Source: Hemibagrus wyckioides
Taxonomy: Eukaryota; Chordata; Actinopteri; Siluriformes; Bagridae
Assembly: GCF_019097595.1 (NCBI RefSeq)
Contig: NC_080710.1
Span: forward strand, 27,043,280 to 27,107,279
Length of the DNA stretch: 64,000 nt
Reading direction: 5' to 3'
The notes under the pieces: generated by a model
Told to the model about the DNA's origin: nothing
Seen by the model: the letters and a program-made list of their open reading frames with translations, nothing else
Databases searched by the model: none
Part shown: positions 37,189 through 50,629 of the stretch, piece by piece
Layout of the letters: every line of letters begins with the position of its first letter
Numbering within the stretch: the first letter of the stretch is position 1
Program-made: the position numbers and the translations under genes

Positions 37189-38469
37189 CTGAAAAAACAC
37201 ACACATACAAAATAAATGAATGTATAGTCTGCTAATTTGCATATCCAGAACCATATAACTATACTGACTGGTCTTTCACCTTTACATACAGATTTATACT
37301 GTATGTGGATTAAAGATTTATGTGAAATTAAAAAAATAAAGGCAATTTGTCGGTCTCAACCCGAGGCTGTGTAATGTGATTCCTAGCCAGAGGATGACTT
37401 TATGTGTTAATAAAAGTTCATCTATACATAAAGATAACAAAACAAACAAAGAAATATTATGGGATGGTTTCACTATCCAATCTTCTGTACAAGATATCAC
37501 TAAGGCAATAATATAAATTAATTCCAGTGAACGAATTATAAATGATAGTCACTTAAAATTAAACGTAATTATATATTAAGTAATAATAATAATAATAATT
37601 CGGCTGATTAATTGTCATACAAATAACCACAATTATCGACTAAATGTCTTTTCTGGTGTCTGTTGACTTTTACAAGCAGCTCAATGGTGGATTAATGGAA
37701 TTTTTGAAATTGTAGTCATATTTACTTAAATATAGATCAAATAAAAAATAAAATTTTTATAAAAAATTTATTTAAAAAAACACACACACTTTTTTTTTTT
37801 TTTTAAAGTTGTCTCATTTTTTAATGAAAAAATTAACTTCACAAATGGTAGTGTTGCTTAAGTTACAAATATTTCCTAAACCAACTGTAGTTTAATTGAA
37901 AAATAGATCTTAAAAATTAGACTTTACTTTTGCTGGTTATTTGCAGTACCATATACGGTATATAAAAATACTCATAGTATATAAAAAAAAAATCCAATTT
38001 CCTACTAAATGTATAAAACGTACAGCTCTGTTATGCTCTAAGACATTTCTATCCTAATGGGAGTGGTCTATTTTAGGATGACTCCGCCCCATCACTTAAT
38101 GGTTTGGTGAGAATGAGAATAATGTAAATGTTACATAATGGCTTTTACACTTATCAGATCTCTGTCCCACATACAGGAGATTTTGGAGTGGTGTGTTAGA
38201 CAGTCTAGCTGTCTAGCACTGTCATCCAAACACTGACTAAAAAAAAGTCTTTTGAAAGAATGGTGTTCATCTAAAAAAATATATATCTTTTGAAAGAATG
38301 GTATTCATCGGTCTAGTAAAGTTCCAGAGACTTATAGCAGATGAAATAAGGTTGTATTAAAAGCCTTGAAGGAACACATTATATTAGACTTTCCTTTAAA
38401 TTTCAGCTCATATACAAAACTCTTTCTGTAAAAGAGTCTATTTGAAAGCAAGACAAAAACATGATCCCG
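37189..38469 (-). other. ralyl intron, part
   Basis: AT-rich. No exon or element recognised. A near-duplicate pair, CTTTTGAAAGAATGGTGTTC and CTTTTGAAAGAATGGTATTC, lies at 38251 and 38287. Confidence 0.5.
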
Positions 38470-38720
38470 AACTTGAGTTTCACATGTTCATCTTGTGTCT
38501 GTTTGGGATTCCTTTGTATTCTCTGATTTTTCTCCCACATGCCTGTAGGTGGATTGGCTTCTTTAATTTGTTCATAAATATGAATGAGTAAGTGAATAAC
38601 TGTGCATGGTGCCCTGTGATGGACTGTTGTACCATTCTAATGCTCCTGAGATCTAGGCTCTGAATAGCCTGTGACCAGGATAAAGCAGGTACTAAAGCAT
38701 GAATGAACCAGGTGTTTAAT
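38470..38720 (-). repeat. Interspersed fish repeat, reversed
   Basis: Contains GTTTGGGATTCCTTTGTATT, GGTGCCCTGTGATGGACTGT, GTGACCAGGATAAAGCAGGT and GAATGAACC. These match the reversed blocks at 4320-4605 and 53040-53460, where GGATAAAGC is followed by (GAAT)-like words. Confidence 0.5.
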
Positions 38721-41321
38721 TATGGTGATTTTGGGGGAAAAAACATTACTTGAGAGAGAGGCAGTGGTGTCTCTTTGGCCAAGGTTCTGCACCAGCAGTA
38801 AGAAGCCTGAATCCAAGAACTGCCAGAAATGTATTTTCCTCGAGCCAAAACCTTAACCCTTGAGCTGTATGGCTAAATCTAATTTAGTCTCACAAGAAAA
38901 GAGTTTCTGCCAAGTGAGTAAATATAAAAGAGAATCTCAGAGACCAGAATGGATGTTTTGTCAAAGAGGGTTTTTTTTAGTGTGTCCAGATTTAACTTCT
39001 ACATGTTTTCTGTTTATTTTTAAAGAAAGCATTTTTTCTCACTTTAGTCTTTGATCACTTGTACTTGGGAAAGGGCAAGCTATCTACAAAACAATTTTCC
39101 TGTGTTTACTTAAAGCTCTGTTTCTCCCCAGATGCATTAAACTACGACAAAACCGACACCCTGGGTGTCAATTGGCTTGCTGGTCACGCTCAGTGGTCAG
39201 TGTGAGAGGAGCAGACTGAGGGCTAGGGATTGACACTATATGTGAGCTATGTGGCAGAGTGGAGCTCAGATTGCTTTCCAGCCCGCTAATCCTGGCCAGG
39301 TCACCATGGCCACAGTCTCTTATAGAATGAGCTCCACACACACACACACACACACACAGACACACGCACACTTACTTCCCATGCATCATTATTATTCAGC
39401 CAAATGTGGCTCTCCATCCTCCAAATGATTTATTATATTTAATTAAAAAATAAAATTGCCGTTTAAAACCAATTTTGATGGTCTTGTCATTCTCCGGTTT
39501 TATTTTCCTAATTAACAGAACTCACATAATGGATATTTGGAAATGTACTGTTAAAATGCAAATCAAGTCGTAATGAATTTGTCATATCAAAAACCAAATG
39601 AGAGGGAAAAAAAAAACAAACAAGAATATAATGATAGCTAATGGAAAAGCTACCGCTACAATGAGAAGGAGGGGAGATACAAAGCAGTGAAAGGGCTCAG
39701 AGAGAAGAGAAATAATAGTATTGCAGGATATCTGCAAATGCATGCCTCATTACTTCCATGTCCCTTTTTCAACGTAGACAACAAAGCTTTCTATCTGCTT
39801 TTTTGGAAACCAGGAATCTAAATTTAATCAATGCCTGGGTCATATTTCTGGAGCACTTGCATTGGCTCTCACCTTCTGCTGTTGTGGATGGTTCGTGGAT
39901 TCTGTAAGGATTTGCACTTCCTCCCAGTCTCACCTTTCCCAACAGGGAATAATTTCATCTGGATACTGTAGGTTTGTACAGTCATGGTGCCGGCGCAATC
40001 ATAAGATAGTCCTGGGCTCATCCTAGAGCTATTCTCATAGTCTATAGCCTCAGAATTATTCTTATACTGTGCATACTTTAACTCCTTTTACCAGAGGCAA
40101 AAAAAGAAATTTGCACCTGTTTGGCTGTGTCCATGTTCAGCATTGAATGTCTCCACAGGGGTGATTAATGTCTCATACGAAAGGTGACACTCAGGAATTT
40201 GTAGTTTTTCTCTTTTGTTAAAAACATTATCGAAATAAAATTTATATTAAAAATGCATTGCGTCCTCAACAGCAGAAAAAATGGTTTGTCCTCTGCCTGC
40301 CTTGATGCAAATATAGCAGTATTATACTTTTATCCGTTATCAGTTGTATAACATTTCTATGATCTCGTTTTTTTTACATTCAAGCAAAACAGTATATAAC
40401 TTGCAATCTGTCTGAAGAATCCAAGTACAAGGTTGTCTATTTGTGGTTTGATATCTCTACAGTGAATCTATAACGTCTGTCTCGTCCTTTGTACCTGAAC
40501 TGCAGGGACATATCTCTTCTCATCCAACAATTTGTTAGTGTTGCATGACAACACACACTCAGAGAACAACGTTCCCTTCTCACTCTGATCAGGGTAAAAC
40601 TTTAAGCGAAGTTTTCCACAGTAATCTCTTCACACGGTACCGTGACTCAAATGCAGCTTCAGCAAATGTGAGAATAGATTGTTGTAGATAATCATGCAAC
40701 GAAGCAAGACAAAGACGCACAGCTTCGGTATTATCTGATTCTGATGTGTAACAAAAAGTGCTGACTAGTTTTACTCCCTTATCTCGATCTGCGATGCTAA
40801 TCTGCCCTTCTCGCGGATACATGCCAGTTTTCAAAGTCAAACATTTATGGATGACATCATATACTAATGCAGCAGATCATGCTATTGAATATTTACTCAG
40901 ATAAATGACGATGGCTACTGGGAAAAGTTCTATACAAACAAAACGTGTATCAATTAGACCTGTGCAAACTAATTGAACTGAATGAATCATAGCAATGTTA
41001 AATTAGGTCTGATCAAACGTCAGAGCTTAAAGAGAAATGTAAAAACAAGGACGCTTTAAACCATTAATATTAGCCATAATTTCACCTGTATGTTACTTAA
41101 AAACAAGCTTTCAAAATATGAAGAAAGTTAAACAAAAGATAAAACATGATTTATTAGGACCTTCCAGAAGACGTAACGCAAAAATACAGATAAACTTTGA
41201 TTCATAAGGAGCCTTTTACAAGTCGATTTAAAAGAAGTAAAAAAATAAAGACAACTGATAAAATTTGAGCTATGAGGCAGAAGAACAAAGTATTGTCTTT
41301 AAGACAAAAAGAAACACTTAC
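38721..41321 (-). other. ralyl intron, part
   Basis: Holds the (CA)n at 39335-39371. Otherwise no exon or recognised element. Confidence 0.5.
39335..39371. repeat. (CA)n microsatellite
   Basis: CA array with GACACACG interruptions, inside a ralyl intron. Confidence 0.93.
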
Positions 41322-41397
41322 GTGTACACAGCAGATAGGGGTCTTTTAGAGCCAGCTTTGGGCCTGTACGGTTTGGGCTCTCCAGCCATGTTGATAT
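41322..41397 (-). CDS. ralyl: ralyl, exon following the RRM
   Basis: A 76-bp exon between CTCTTCAG and GTAAGTG. It starts with two bases (AT) that complete a codon begun upstream, Asp in the family, and reads [19 protein letters not shown] then LSAVY. It corresponds to the stretch immediately C-terminal to the single RRM of RALYL (human [18 protein letters not shown]) and to the INLAAEPK block of hnRNP C. It ends in phase 2 (AC), joining the 48-bp exon. The upstream RRM exon was searched for up to 64000 on the minus strand and not found. The gene's remaining 5' part therefore probably lies beyond the window, in line with the very long introns known for mammalian RALYL. Confidence 0.96.
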
Positions 41398-41782
41398 CTG
41401 AAGAGATAGAGACAGAAGAGAGTTACAGCATGATTACACACTTACATCCTTCTCAAACCTTATCACTCCAATCAACAGCTAAACAAACTCTCCAGCTTCT
41501 TGCACTGGTGCAATGATTACACAGCCTAGCTCTCTGAATGACCCCTTATCTAGCAGAGCAAGTAATGAAAAAAGAAGCACTTTTGTGATTTGTGATGAAA
41601 ACCATGGAGTCAAATTTAGGATTTTACCAGCATGGAAAAGTAAACATTGCAAAGACAACGCATCAACTGCAATCATATACAAGAAGATGCGGATGCTGTA
41701 GTACTTTTCCGATTCACACATTCATTTGCAATTCCATCTTCTTTCTTTCTTCTTTTTTTTTTTTTAACTTTGAGTAGGATTA
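41398..41782 (-). other. ralyl intron, exon-proximal part
   Basis: Includes the acceptor pyrimidine tract. No exon. Chance open frames on both strands only. Confidence 0.6.
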
Positions 41783-42030
41783 TTCAATTCAATTTCAATT
41801 CAATTTTATTTCTATAGTGCTTTTACACAATGGATACTGACACAAACAGAAATATATGAATTCAGGATGGAAATTTAAATGTATCCCCTTTATTTCTGTC
41901 CCTAATGAGCAAGCCAGAGGCGATGATGACATAGAAAAACCCTCTGAGACGATCCGAGGAAGAAACCTTGAGACTCAAAATGGAACCCATCCTCATCTGG
42001 AAGAGTGACACCGGATAGAGGGATGATAAA
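41783..42030 (-). mobile_element. Short fish retroposon, reversed, with (TTCAA)n tail
   Basis: Starts ATTCAATTCAATTTCAATTC (the reversed tail), then CTATAGTGCTTTTACACAATGG, CAAGCCAGAGGCGATGATG, GAGGAAGAAACCTTGAGACT and CTCATCTGGAAGAGTGACACC. These are the reverse complements, in order, of the blocks at 61655-61960. Confidence 0.7.
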
Positions 42031-43500
42031 ATAGCAAATAAAAAAAAAACTCAAGAAGAAAACTTACATCATCCACGTGCCTGCTCACTCACAACAACGA
42101 CACAACACAGCAACACAGGTATGTCATTTACATGTGTGCGTTAATTTGCCATGTCGTTTAATAGGTCATTAGATTTTATTAGAATCTGACATTACTGGAT
42201 TAGATCTGACATTACACGTGACTACAGTGATGAACAACAGGCTGACACTAGAATTCGTCCGAACTACTTCGTGCCTTTAACAGCAATAGGGCATTTAAAT
42301 AACTGACATACATGAAGATTATCTTCTATTAATGGCGTAATTATTTCATCCCGAAAAATTACAATATCAAGTGATTTTTTTTTACATTCTCACTTTTGAC
42401 AAGCAGCACATGCTCTGAAGTCATAAGATGCTGTACATTTGTTTTGAACTCAAAGCGAAGAATATTTCTCGTCTCAACATCTTTAAAGTTTGTTCTCATT
42501 GTAGAGTTTTTCTTTTGAACAAGTCATGCTGTCAGATTATTAATGAGACCCGAGAAGATGAAGAATGAAACGTCAATCTCCATCTACTACAGAAGTTTAT
42601 TGTGGCGCGTTTTATTAAAAAGAGTCTCCGAATAAGGCCATTTTATCCACCAGCTCCCCTACAAGATTTTTTCACGTGCTTGATATGAAGTACTACGCCG
42701 AGTCCACATAAAGAACACAATCCGCCAGTTGATGGGAGATCGTAGAGCCATTCTCCAATCCTAAGAAACCACACAGTGCAGAGAAATAGGATTATCCTAA
42801 CTATGTCCATGTCACACTCTCTTAATACTTATAACATTTATTTATATCTGTAACTGGAAAAAAAAAATACATGACATAATTGAAGTGACAATAACGGAGC
42901 GAGTGTCATCGTCGTACTGTGACCGTTATGTGACATTATGTCGGTTTTCGCTGGTGCTGTTCTGGTTCTGCCTTAACACACGAAGCAGCTCTAAACAGCT
43001 CAGAATAACACTGTAATCCCGTTAGTCATGTTGATCTGTTCGGTGATGATTAATGCCACATCATTTCATATCCAGTGAAATGGAATGTGCTGATGTGGGT
43101 GTGCAGCATATCCCACATAATGCAATATGCTGTAAATAAGACCACAAAATCCTTGCATCCTACTGTCTAAAGAAAAGTTCTGGCTGAAGTCGAACAGAAC
43201 AGTAATCAGTAGAAGTGGAAGGAAAGGTTGCACACGCACACATTTCCCAGAGTTGAATCCCTGAGTGCTTGTCCACTAAACCCTGTTGGCGAGCATCTGG
43301 CTGAAGTCCAGCTTTAAGCAAGTTTGACTGTGCTGTCAGAAGCAGCAGCAGTGTGTATCATGTACTAGGCTCAGAAGAGCAGAGGTATCCATCAAGGTAG
43401 AGAGCTGAAAAAGAGACATGGCAAGAGATAGAAAAGATACTGTCTGTGTGTGTGTGTGAGAGAGAGAAACAAAGAGCGGAAATGCAACAAGAGAGAATCC

Positions 43501-43525
43501 AGACAGACAGACAGACAGACAGACT
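43501..43525. repeat. (AGAC)n microsatellite
   Basis: About six AGAC units. Confidence 0.9.
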
Positions 43526-43824
43526 GCATGATTGAGCGCAAGGCTAGGTGACGTCTCAGCACCTTACTTATACTTTAGCTAGCTCATTGCTATTGCAGCC
43601 AGCGAGAAGTTGCGGTTAGTGCAAGGAATATTTATTAATGCGCTTGCCTCTGCTCTGCCGGTTGCCTGGAGACCCGTGGTGCTGAAAGCTGAGCAGCCTG
43701 GAGGGCGCGAGCTGATTTTCGGGCTATGGGGAGGGAAAAATGAAAGCTCCCTATTCACATGGGCACGAGCTCTGAGCTTGCTACAGGACAACACAAGGAT
43801 AGAGCTTTAGGGAATATATTGAAC

Positions 43825-43858
43825 GCACACACACACACACACATACACATACACACAA
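43825..43858. repeat. (CA)n microsatellite
   Basis: CA array with CATACACATA interruptions. Confidence 0.9.
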
Positions 43859-44674
43859 CTTATTTCCTCCACAGACCTGCACCGAGTGGGTGAAACTGAA
43901 AAGCAGTGGATATGATTACATGTCATTATTACTACATTGTCAATCATGTTTAATTATACGCTGAAACGTATCCCTAATCAAAAATAATTGTAAGTTAAAA
44001 AAAAAAAAAGGTAGAAGAGCAAGCCTATTTGTAGGAATTGTAGGAGGCAGGTTGCATAACTAATCATTATCAACTTCAGCGGCAGGTGCTTGACAGTTGA
44101 ATGTGGATCTGTGACTCTCCAGTGAGCTCGAAGCTGGTCTGTTGCTATTCACATATCTTTTTCTGCCTGGCTTTCTTTGTGTAGAGGAAAATGGGTTCCA
44201 CCTCTTCTACAACACCTGCCAGCTTCATGTACAGCGCTGGAAGAACGTTAATGTACGTCCAGCTCGTCATTTAGGATATTAATCTTAAACTTTGCAGGGA
44301 AACCAAAATATAAATACAATATTTCAGACACGTACATTTCAGCTCCCTTTCTCTACAGGACAGGAGAATAAAATGCACAGAGTCGCCTAGCAAATGCACC
44401 CTGATTAAAGACTAGAGGAGTAAATATGCATACATGGTGTGCATGCCTAACTCGAGAGCCAGCACACAAACAAGAAACAGGCACCGAGCTCTCTTTTTCT
44501 ACCATGAATTTGCTGTCCTGAAGAATGAAATATATACAAGTCGTCCTTGGACACCACAAGCCAAATGCCAAATGAATTATTAAACGAGAAGAAAGAGAGA
44601 AGTGATGAAGATTGTATTAGACAGTGAGAAAGGGCTGGCAAGAGAAGTGACAGTCTGGGGCAGAGAGCGAGAAT

Positions 44675-44701
44675 GAGAGAGAGAGAGAGAGAGAGAGAGA
44701 G
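44675..44701. repeat. (GA)n microsatellite
   Basis: Pure GA array of about 13 units. Confidence 0.93.
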
Positions 44702-44896
44702 CACAAAGAGTGATGGAATTGAGTGCAAAAGCCTGGAGGAGATATAAGGAATCGTGTGAATGAGTGGACATGAAAGCCAGCACCACTTCAGTGTGAAGTT
44801 GATGGCTGGTCAGAATGGGCGATTCTCCAGGACTTCTCTCAGACCTCGCCTTTCTACATTTCTCGATCTGCAATCAGACAAAGCCATATGCTTTCT

Positions 44897-44932
44897 TTCT
44901 CTCTCTCTCTCTCTCTCTCGCTCTCTCTCTCT
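44897..44932. repeat. (CT)n microsatellite
   Basis: CT array with one CGCT interruption. Confidence 0.93.
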
Positions 44933-45411
44933 GTCTTTCCTGCTGGATCATCATCTCCATGAATCCAATCAGAGCTGTCAGTCCACATCTGGAGTTAACA
45001 CTGCCAGACTGGAGCGGAGAGATAAACCACAACCGTTGCATCATTACAATGCCCAAGATATGCATCGGTGATAATCAAAAACAGTGTAGATTTATGCTTA
45101 TTCATGTCTGTCTCCTTTTTTTTTGCTCGAAAGCTATAACATGGCTACAGTCTGAAACAAATTGAAACAACTTGCTAAAGACATAAAACCTACACAAGCC
45201 GATAATGATAATGGATATAAACATGCATGAACCTTTATACAGGCTGTCATAAAGACTGGCTTCATACAATTTAAAATATCAATGAAGTTGACAAACAACA
45301 AAAGCAAAGGAAAAAAGAAACAAACTTGTAAACAGTAAAATATATTTTTCTTAAGAATCAGATAACCTTATTGTCATCATGTCATGGATTTATCTTATAA
45401 AAATATATATA

Positions 45412-45897
45412 CAGCTCTGGAAAAAAATAAGAGACCACTGCCTAATCTCCAGATTTGAACCCTATTGAAAACCTCTGGAATATCATCAAGAGGAAGATGG
45501 ATGGTCACAAACCATCAAGCAAAGCTGAGCTGTTTGCTTTTTTGCAAAAAGAGTGGTATAAAGTTCCCCAACAGCAATGTGAAAAACTGGTGGAGAGCAT
45601 GGAGCCAAAACGCATGCAAATCAGGGTTATTCCACCAAATACTGATTTCTTAATGTTATTTAGCCAAAACATTAACACAAACTGTTTACAAATGATGTGC
45701 ATTTTGTTTTATTCGAGTTATTAAAGCTCTGCAAATACTGCATGATCTTGGGTTATTTCGATGTGTTGTCATTTCCTGGAAATATACACTCGAAATAACA
45801 ATAGTTATATTTTGAATTTAGGAGAAATATTGTCAGCAGTTCACAAAAAATGAAACAAAACTGTTCATCTCACCAATACATGCATTTTCCAGAGCTG
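45412..45897 (+). mobile_element. Tc1-like deletion derivative, family D, both ends intact
   Basis: A 486-bp element starting CAGCTCTGGAAAA and ending TTTTCCAGAGCTG, an exact inverted pair, with TA on each side (45410-45411 and 45898-45899). It keeps only the last part of a transposase reading frame: NPIENLWNIIKRKMDGHKP, then AELFAFLQKEWYKVPQQQ, then EKLVESMEPKRMQ. This is the block with the final acidic catalytic residue and the C-terminus. Everything before is deleted: the left end runs from AAGAGACCACTGCC into TAATCTCCAGATTTGAACCC. The fragment at 15227-15581 has the same junction, so this deleted form has multiplied. Confidence 0.85.
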
Positions 45898-48649
45898 TAT
45901 ATATAAGCTGAAACCTCATAACCACATATGTATATATGTCAAAAAACAAATATTTATCACACAGATGTTTAAGATGATTCATACTTGTTGTTACATGTGC
46001 ATACTCGTACACAAGATGGCTGCTGCACTGTTTTGAGTACCAGTTTTCTGGTTTTTCTAGATCAGTAAATATAAGGGAGGATGAGGTGAGGTATGTGTTT
46101 TTTTTTTCAATATGAGACGCAAATCATGACAGCTTTCACGATGATGGCGGAAAACAGAGCCTGTCAGTGTGTTTAACACTGCTTTGCATCAAATCACTCG
46201 ACGTTACAGATCGACATGGAAGCCAGATGGACAGATGTTTTGGATTTCTGACATGCCATCAATTGCTATTAATCCTCCAGATGTACAGAATATACACAAG
46301 TGTATGTGAACAATGCCTCTCACGTAGCAGCTGCATGCACTCAAGTCCCTGGTGTGAAGATGAAGTATATTTGCAGCTTAGCTAGCATGAAAAAGATAAC
46401 AAATCAGGACTGTTTTTGGAAAGCGCCGAAGTCGACAAACGAGCTTCGAGTCGTTGGAAATATGAACGGCTTTAGGCTTCTAAAAGGTTTTTCATGACAA
46501 GACAAAGAAAATCACAAAGCACTAGTTTTTGACAACTCGTTACCTGAAATCTACAGAAAGAAATGCAGGCCTGTTTACGCATTACAGTCACATCACATCT
46601 CAGTCATTCATTACAGGCATGCTGGCTGACAGAACGCCGTTTTAGCACTCGTCAACATTCCTCACAAAAAGCCAGGAAAAGCCGACATTCAGTTAGCCTT
46701 TTCTAACAGCCCCGTGTCACTTCGACTAGTTAATGCCTTTCAAAAGCTAAGTAAAAAAATAAATCACCTTGGACTGCACGAGCAATATGATGAACTGTAA
46801 ATCTCAGTCTCCCTCTCTCCTCACAGTGACCTTCAGAGAGACAGAAACATGTCCTGTACACACTCGCAAGGCTGCCAATATGCACCCTTGCCTTGCTGAT
46901 ATATATCACTGTCACACAGGCCATACATCAGCATTAACACACTCCAATCCTCTACCAGCGCTCACATCATGAGAAATCAGGGCGGATTCTCCTTTGCCTT
47001 AATTAATACAGCTACACAATTAATTATGCAAACAGGAGCCAGTGGGGAATAAGGATAGAAGCAGACTATGAAGATATAATAGAAACAGACATACAGAAAG
47101 ACGAGAGAGAGTGAGACACAGAGGGGAAGACACATGCACGGTTATTCAAATGAAAAATTCCAAATTCCTTGGTCTGGATAAGCACGTAATGGAACTGACA
47201 AGTTTTAGTATCTAACCATTAATTGCTGTATAATATAAGACATTATGAACTGGTTTTTTTTCATACAGTAATAGAACTTCATGTTACCATACACGCTTAC
47301 ACTCCTTTTCCGAATACTCAAGCTCCCATGATTGGTTAATGGCACTGTAATTAATGATGTGAACCCTCCCACTAAGAGAGCATGGCTAGTTTAACATTGG
47401 CATCATCGAGTTTTGAACATCTAAACTCCAGACAAATGAGTGAGCGCTTTTCTGTTGTGCCCCTAACAATCCTCTTCTACATTAAATTCTTGCTTCAAAA
47501 TTGTCTGCTGCAATATGTTGTCCACAGTTGATGAATCCAGCATTAGTGGATATGTTTACCTATCTGTCTTGAAGAACCGCAAGCCAGCAGCCCACACACT
47601 GTGCTAGAGGCTGTCTGTGAAAGGCATCTTTAAGCTTACTCGGTTGGACTTATTAATATCATGCATTTAAATATAATGACAAAAAATTATTAGATTGAAT
47701 TGTCCTAACAAGCTGTGTGTGTGGGTTTTTTTTTTTCAGCGTTCTTCAGAGGCACTCTGCAGCTCATTGTGGAGCTGGCTGAAGATCTCATGATCCTTTT
47801 GATCCAGCACCATCCAGTAGCAGATGACTGGGCGTTCTCTCTCTTCTATTCTCTCATTTCTACTTATTTGTTATGACATTAGGAATTAGACGTCGGGATC
47901 GTGTTTGTTCCTTATCTTATGACTTCATTTGTAAGCAATCAAATGAAACCTGACGCCATCGCCTAGGTCGATCATGTCTGTTTGAATTTCTCAGGAGATC
48001 AGGTTGTCCATTACACTCTCCAAATATTTCCTACACAGCTTAAAGCAAAGGTTTGGGCTCTATGCAATTTAAACGCATACTCAGAAAATGTCAGGCAAAG
48101 GCAAGGTGTCCAAAGAAACCTTAAAGTTTTGAGCGGCATTATTATATAGAGAATATAATATAGACACAGACACTTCAGGGTAAAGAAAAGGTTATATGTC
48201 AGTTTCCATATGACAGATCCACACATTAATGGCAGTGTAGGCAACCTCTCATTTATCTTTCTTCCTGGTATAAATGTATATTATGAGACAAGCCTGTCTT
48301 TCGCTACACTGACACAGAGCTGTGGGTCAGAATACAATAATCGTTTTATATATTAGTCTAAATTTAGCATTTATTAGTTCAAATAAACAGGCTGGAATTT
48401 ATCAAGACCTTGAGAAGTAAAGTTGTTAACAATGACAAGAAAAAAAGTCCAACAATTGAGTAAATTTACAAAATATACAGACCCTTCATGCTGTCTCTGA
48501 AGAGCTCAAAAACAGCCATTTTATTCATGAACAGCTGCGAAAAAGAAACTACCTGTTTACTGAATTACACATGCGGAATACAAACAAAAGCGGACTCGCA
48601 TGGGCTGGCGACTGCCTGGGGTTAGAATGGCATTTTAATCACACCAAGA
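45898..48649 (-). other. Upstream intron or 5' flank of ralyl, non-coding
   Basis: No exon, element or array recognised. Chance open frames occur on both strands (for example 46300-46497). Confidence 0.45.
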
Positions 48650-48800
48650 AATGCAGGACGAGACGAGCAGATACGGGCAGGAATAGGCAGACACGGGCAG
48701 ATACGGACAGGTCCTGGCAAACAGAAGACAAATACAAACAGGCAAACACCAGCACTAACAGGTCCATACAGGTCAAACAGATACAAGGAAACAGACAAAC
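48650..48800. repeat. Degenerate (GACAGATAC...)-type minisatellite
   Basis: Successive related words: GAGCAGATACGGGCAGG, AATAGGCAGACACGGGCAG, ATACGGACAGGTCCTGGCA, AACAGAAGACAAATACAAACAGGC and so on, with a unit of about 10-20 bp built on CAGATACGG/CAGACACGG. The open frame through it (RADTGRNRQTRADTDRSWQT) is a by-product of the repeat. Confidence 0.6.
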
Positions 48801-50238
48801 TGGAACAAATCAGAGCATGAACATAGAATAAAAAGGGCATGCATACACAAGCAAACCTGTAAAATAATACACACACCGAGGGTGTTTTTTCTTTCTGCGT
48901 AGATTAAAAAGGTGCTTTTCATCGTTGCACAAAGCAACTAAATCCACAGAGATGTGAAACAAAAATCCTCCCTGTGGACATTGTTAATGCTCATTCCAGT
49001 GCCTTTTGATTGCTTTGTTGCATTATGTGGTTTGCATTTTAAAATAATCTGAACACACTGCCAACGCTGACTTGAGGCTTTTAGCTGTGATATTCTTGTA
49101 TAATTTTGCAGCAGAGCTAAAATGATAAAAAATGAATTTGATGCACATTTTGATGAACTTTGTCTTCTGACATCGACTCTTACCATCTTTATGTCAGAAT
49201 AAAATTGCTTCTAAGCCATATAAGGTACATAATTGTTACATTTAATAACACTTTAATTAATTAAACAAATTGGTAAGATTTTGGAAAGCAGAATTGAGCG
49301 CTGGGATTGGTCAGGCTGGGAAATATGAACATCATTAGATTATAATATGGGTTTTTACGTCATCATTCCCAAATTAGGGACATCATTTAATGCTCCAGAG
49401 TCAAACAAAGCTGATCTCTGACACCTGCTGATTAACCAACCTCACAAATATGGAGAATTATGATTCATGATCAATCCATTAACCCATTAACCTTCCTGAT
49501 TATTCATCTTTGAACACGTTATTCAGTAACCACAGTGAAACTGAAACGGAAATGTTTTGTAGCTATAAGAGAAAAGAATGAATGTTCGAAGCCAAACCCT
49601 AACTTGTCATCACCATTAAAATGTGCAACCTGGTTTGTCCTCTTTTCCCCCACTTTAGAAATACACAGAGAGACAGTTCTGCTGCACAATCCCTAAATCC
49701 TGCTGGTCAGCCATGAAGCCCTGCTGGATAATCCATGATCTCAGATGCACAAGTCCCAAATCCTGCTGGATAAACCAGCAATCCAAAAGCCCTGTGGTCT
49801 GAGACACACAGTCGACAAACCAGCTTTTACTGCCTCACATAGAGCTAAAGAGGAAGAGATGCAAAGCTGAAAAACAGAGCACAGGTCAAAAAATAAAAAA
49901 AAAGAAAGAAAAGTGAGAAATGAACAGATTTAAAGATCTGGATTATGGATAAGATTTGATATTCAGCACTAATGGTAAATCTATGATTAAAAAAAGAAAA
50001 AAGAAAAGAATAATAATAATAAAAAAAACAATCGTTGTTTTCTGTTGTGAAACGTAAGAAATGGTTGTGTGCATGTGCTAAAAATAAGATGTTGCTATCC
50101 TTGTACCAAGACAGTGGAATTAGACTGCTCTGAATACCTGACATGAGAGATTTCCCTCTCTCCCATTCTCCAAGCAATATAAACATTTCAATTTCTGAGT
50201 ACGGCATAACAATGAGGTTATGATCATTCACAAGAGCT
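48801..50238 (-). other. Non-coding stretch
   Basis: Includes a small imperfect repeat at 49690-49790 (CCTAAATCCTGCTGG, GCCCTGCTGGATAATCC, CCAAATCCTGCTGGATAA). No gene seen. Confidence 0.45.

Positions 50239-50292
<54 letters not shown>
50239..50292. repeat. (TC)n followed by (AC)n
   Basis: Compound dinucleotide array. Confidence 0.95.
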
Positions 50293-50294
<2 letters not shown>

Positions 50295-50629
50295 TAATCA
50301 AGAACAATGGATGCATAATCTCACTGAAAGTCTTGGTCACAGGGATTCCCAGCCAGAATATTTGCTCATTTTAATCAAGATTTATAATCACATATAGCAA
50401 TTTGTCCTCCTTTAGGCTTATAATTGAAAAGACTAAAGGCTTTGCAAGATTAATGCCAAATATGCTGCTCCATATCCCAGAGCCAGAGCAGCACAGGAGG
50501 CAAGAGAAATGCACAGAGAAAAAAGAAAAAAAGAAAAAACCCAAAGAAAAACAAAAAAAACAAAAAACCTGTTGCTCCAAATAGGCCGCTGAGCTCCACC
50601 GGGAATACAATAGTGCCATTTCAGAACCC
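50293..50629. other. Non-coding stretch
   Basis: A-rich runs at 50519-50570. No feature recognised. Confidence 0.45.

Larger units (their letters stand above)
42031..45411 (-). other. ralyl upstream intron, part
   Basis: Short arrays only: (CAGA)n 43501-43525, (CA)n 43825-43858, (GA)n 44675-44701 and (CT)n 44897-44932. No RRM exon seen. The plus-strand frame at 43610-43810 lacks splice context and similarity. Confidence 0.5.

Noticed and set aside
43610..43810. 66-residue plus-strand frame of protein-like composition
   Set aside because: No recognisable family, no splice signals in the right phase, and an equally long frame on the other strand.
48571..48831. 86-residue plus-strand frame with repeated Thr/Arg/Gln
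   Set aside because: Produced by a degenerate minisatellite. No splice context or family.
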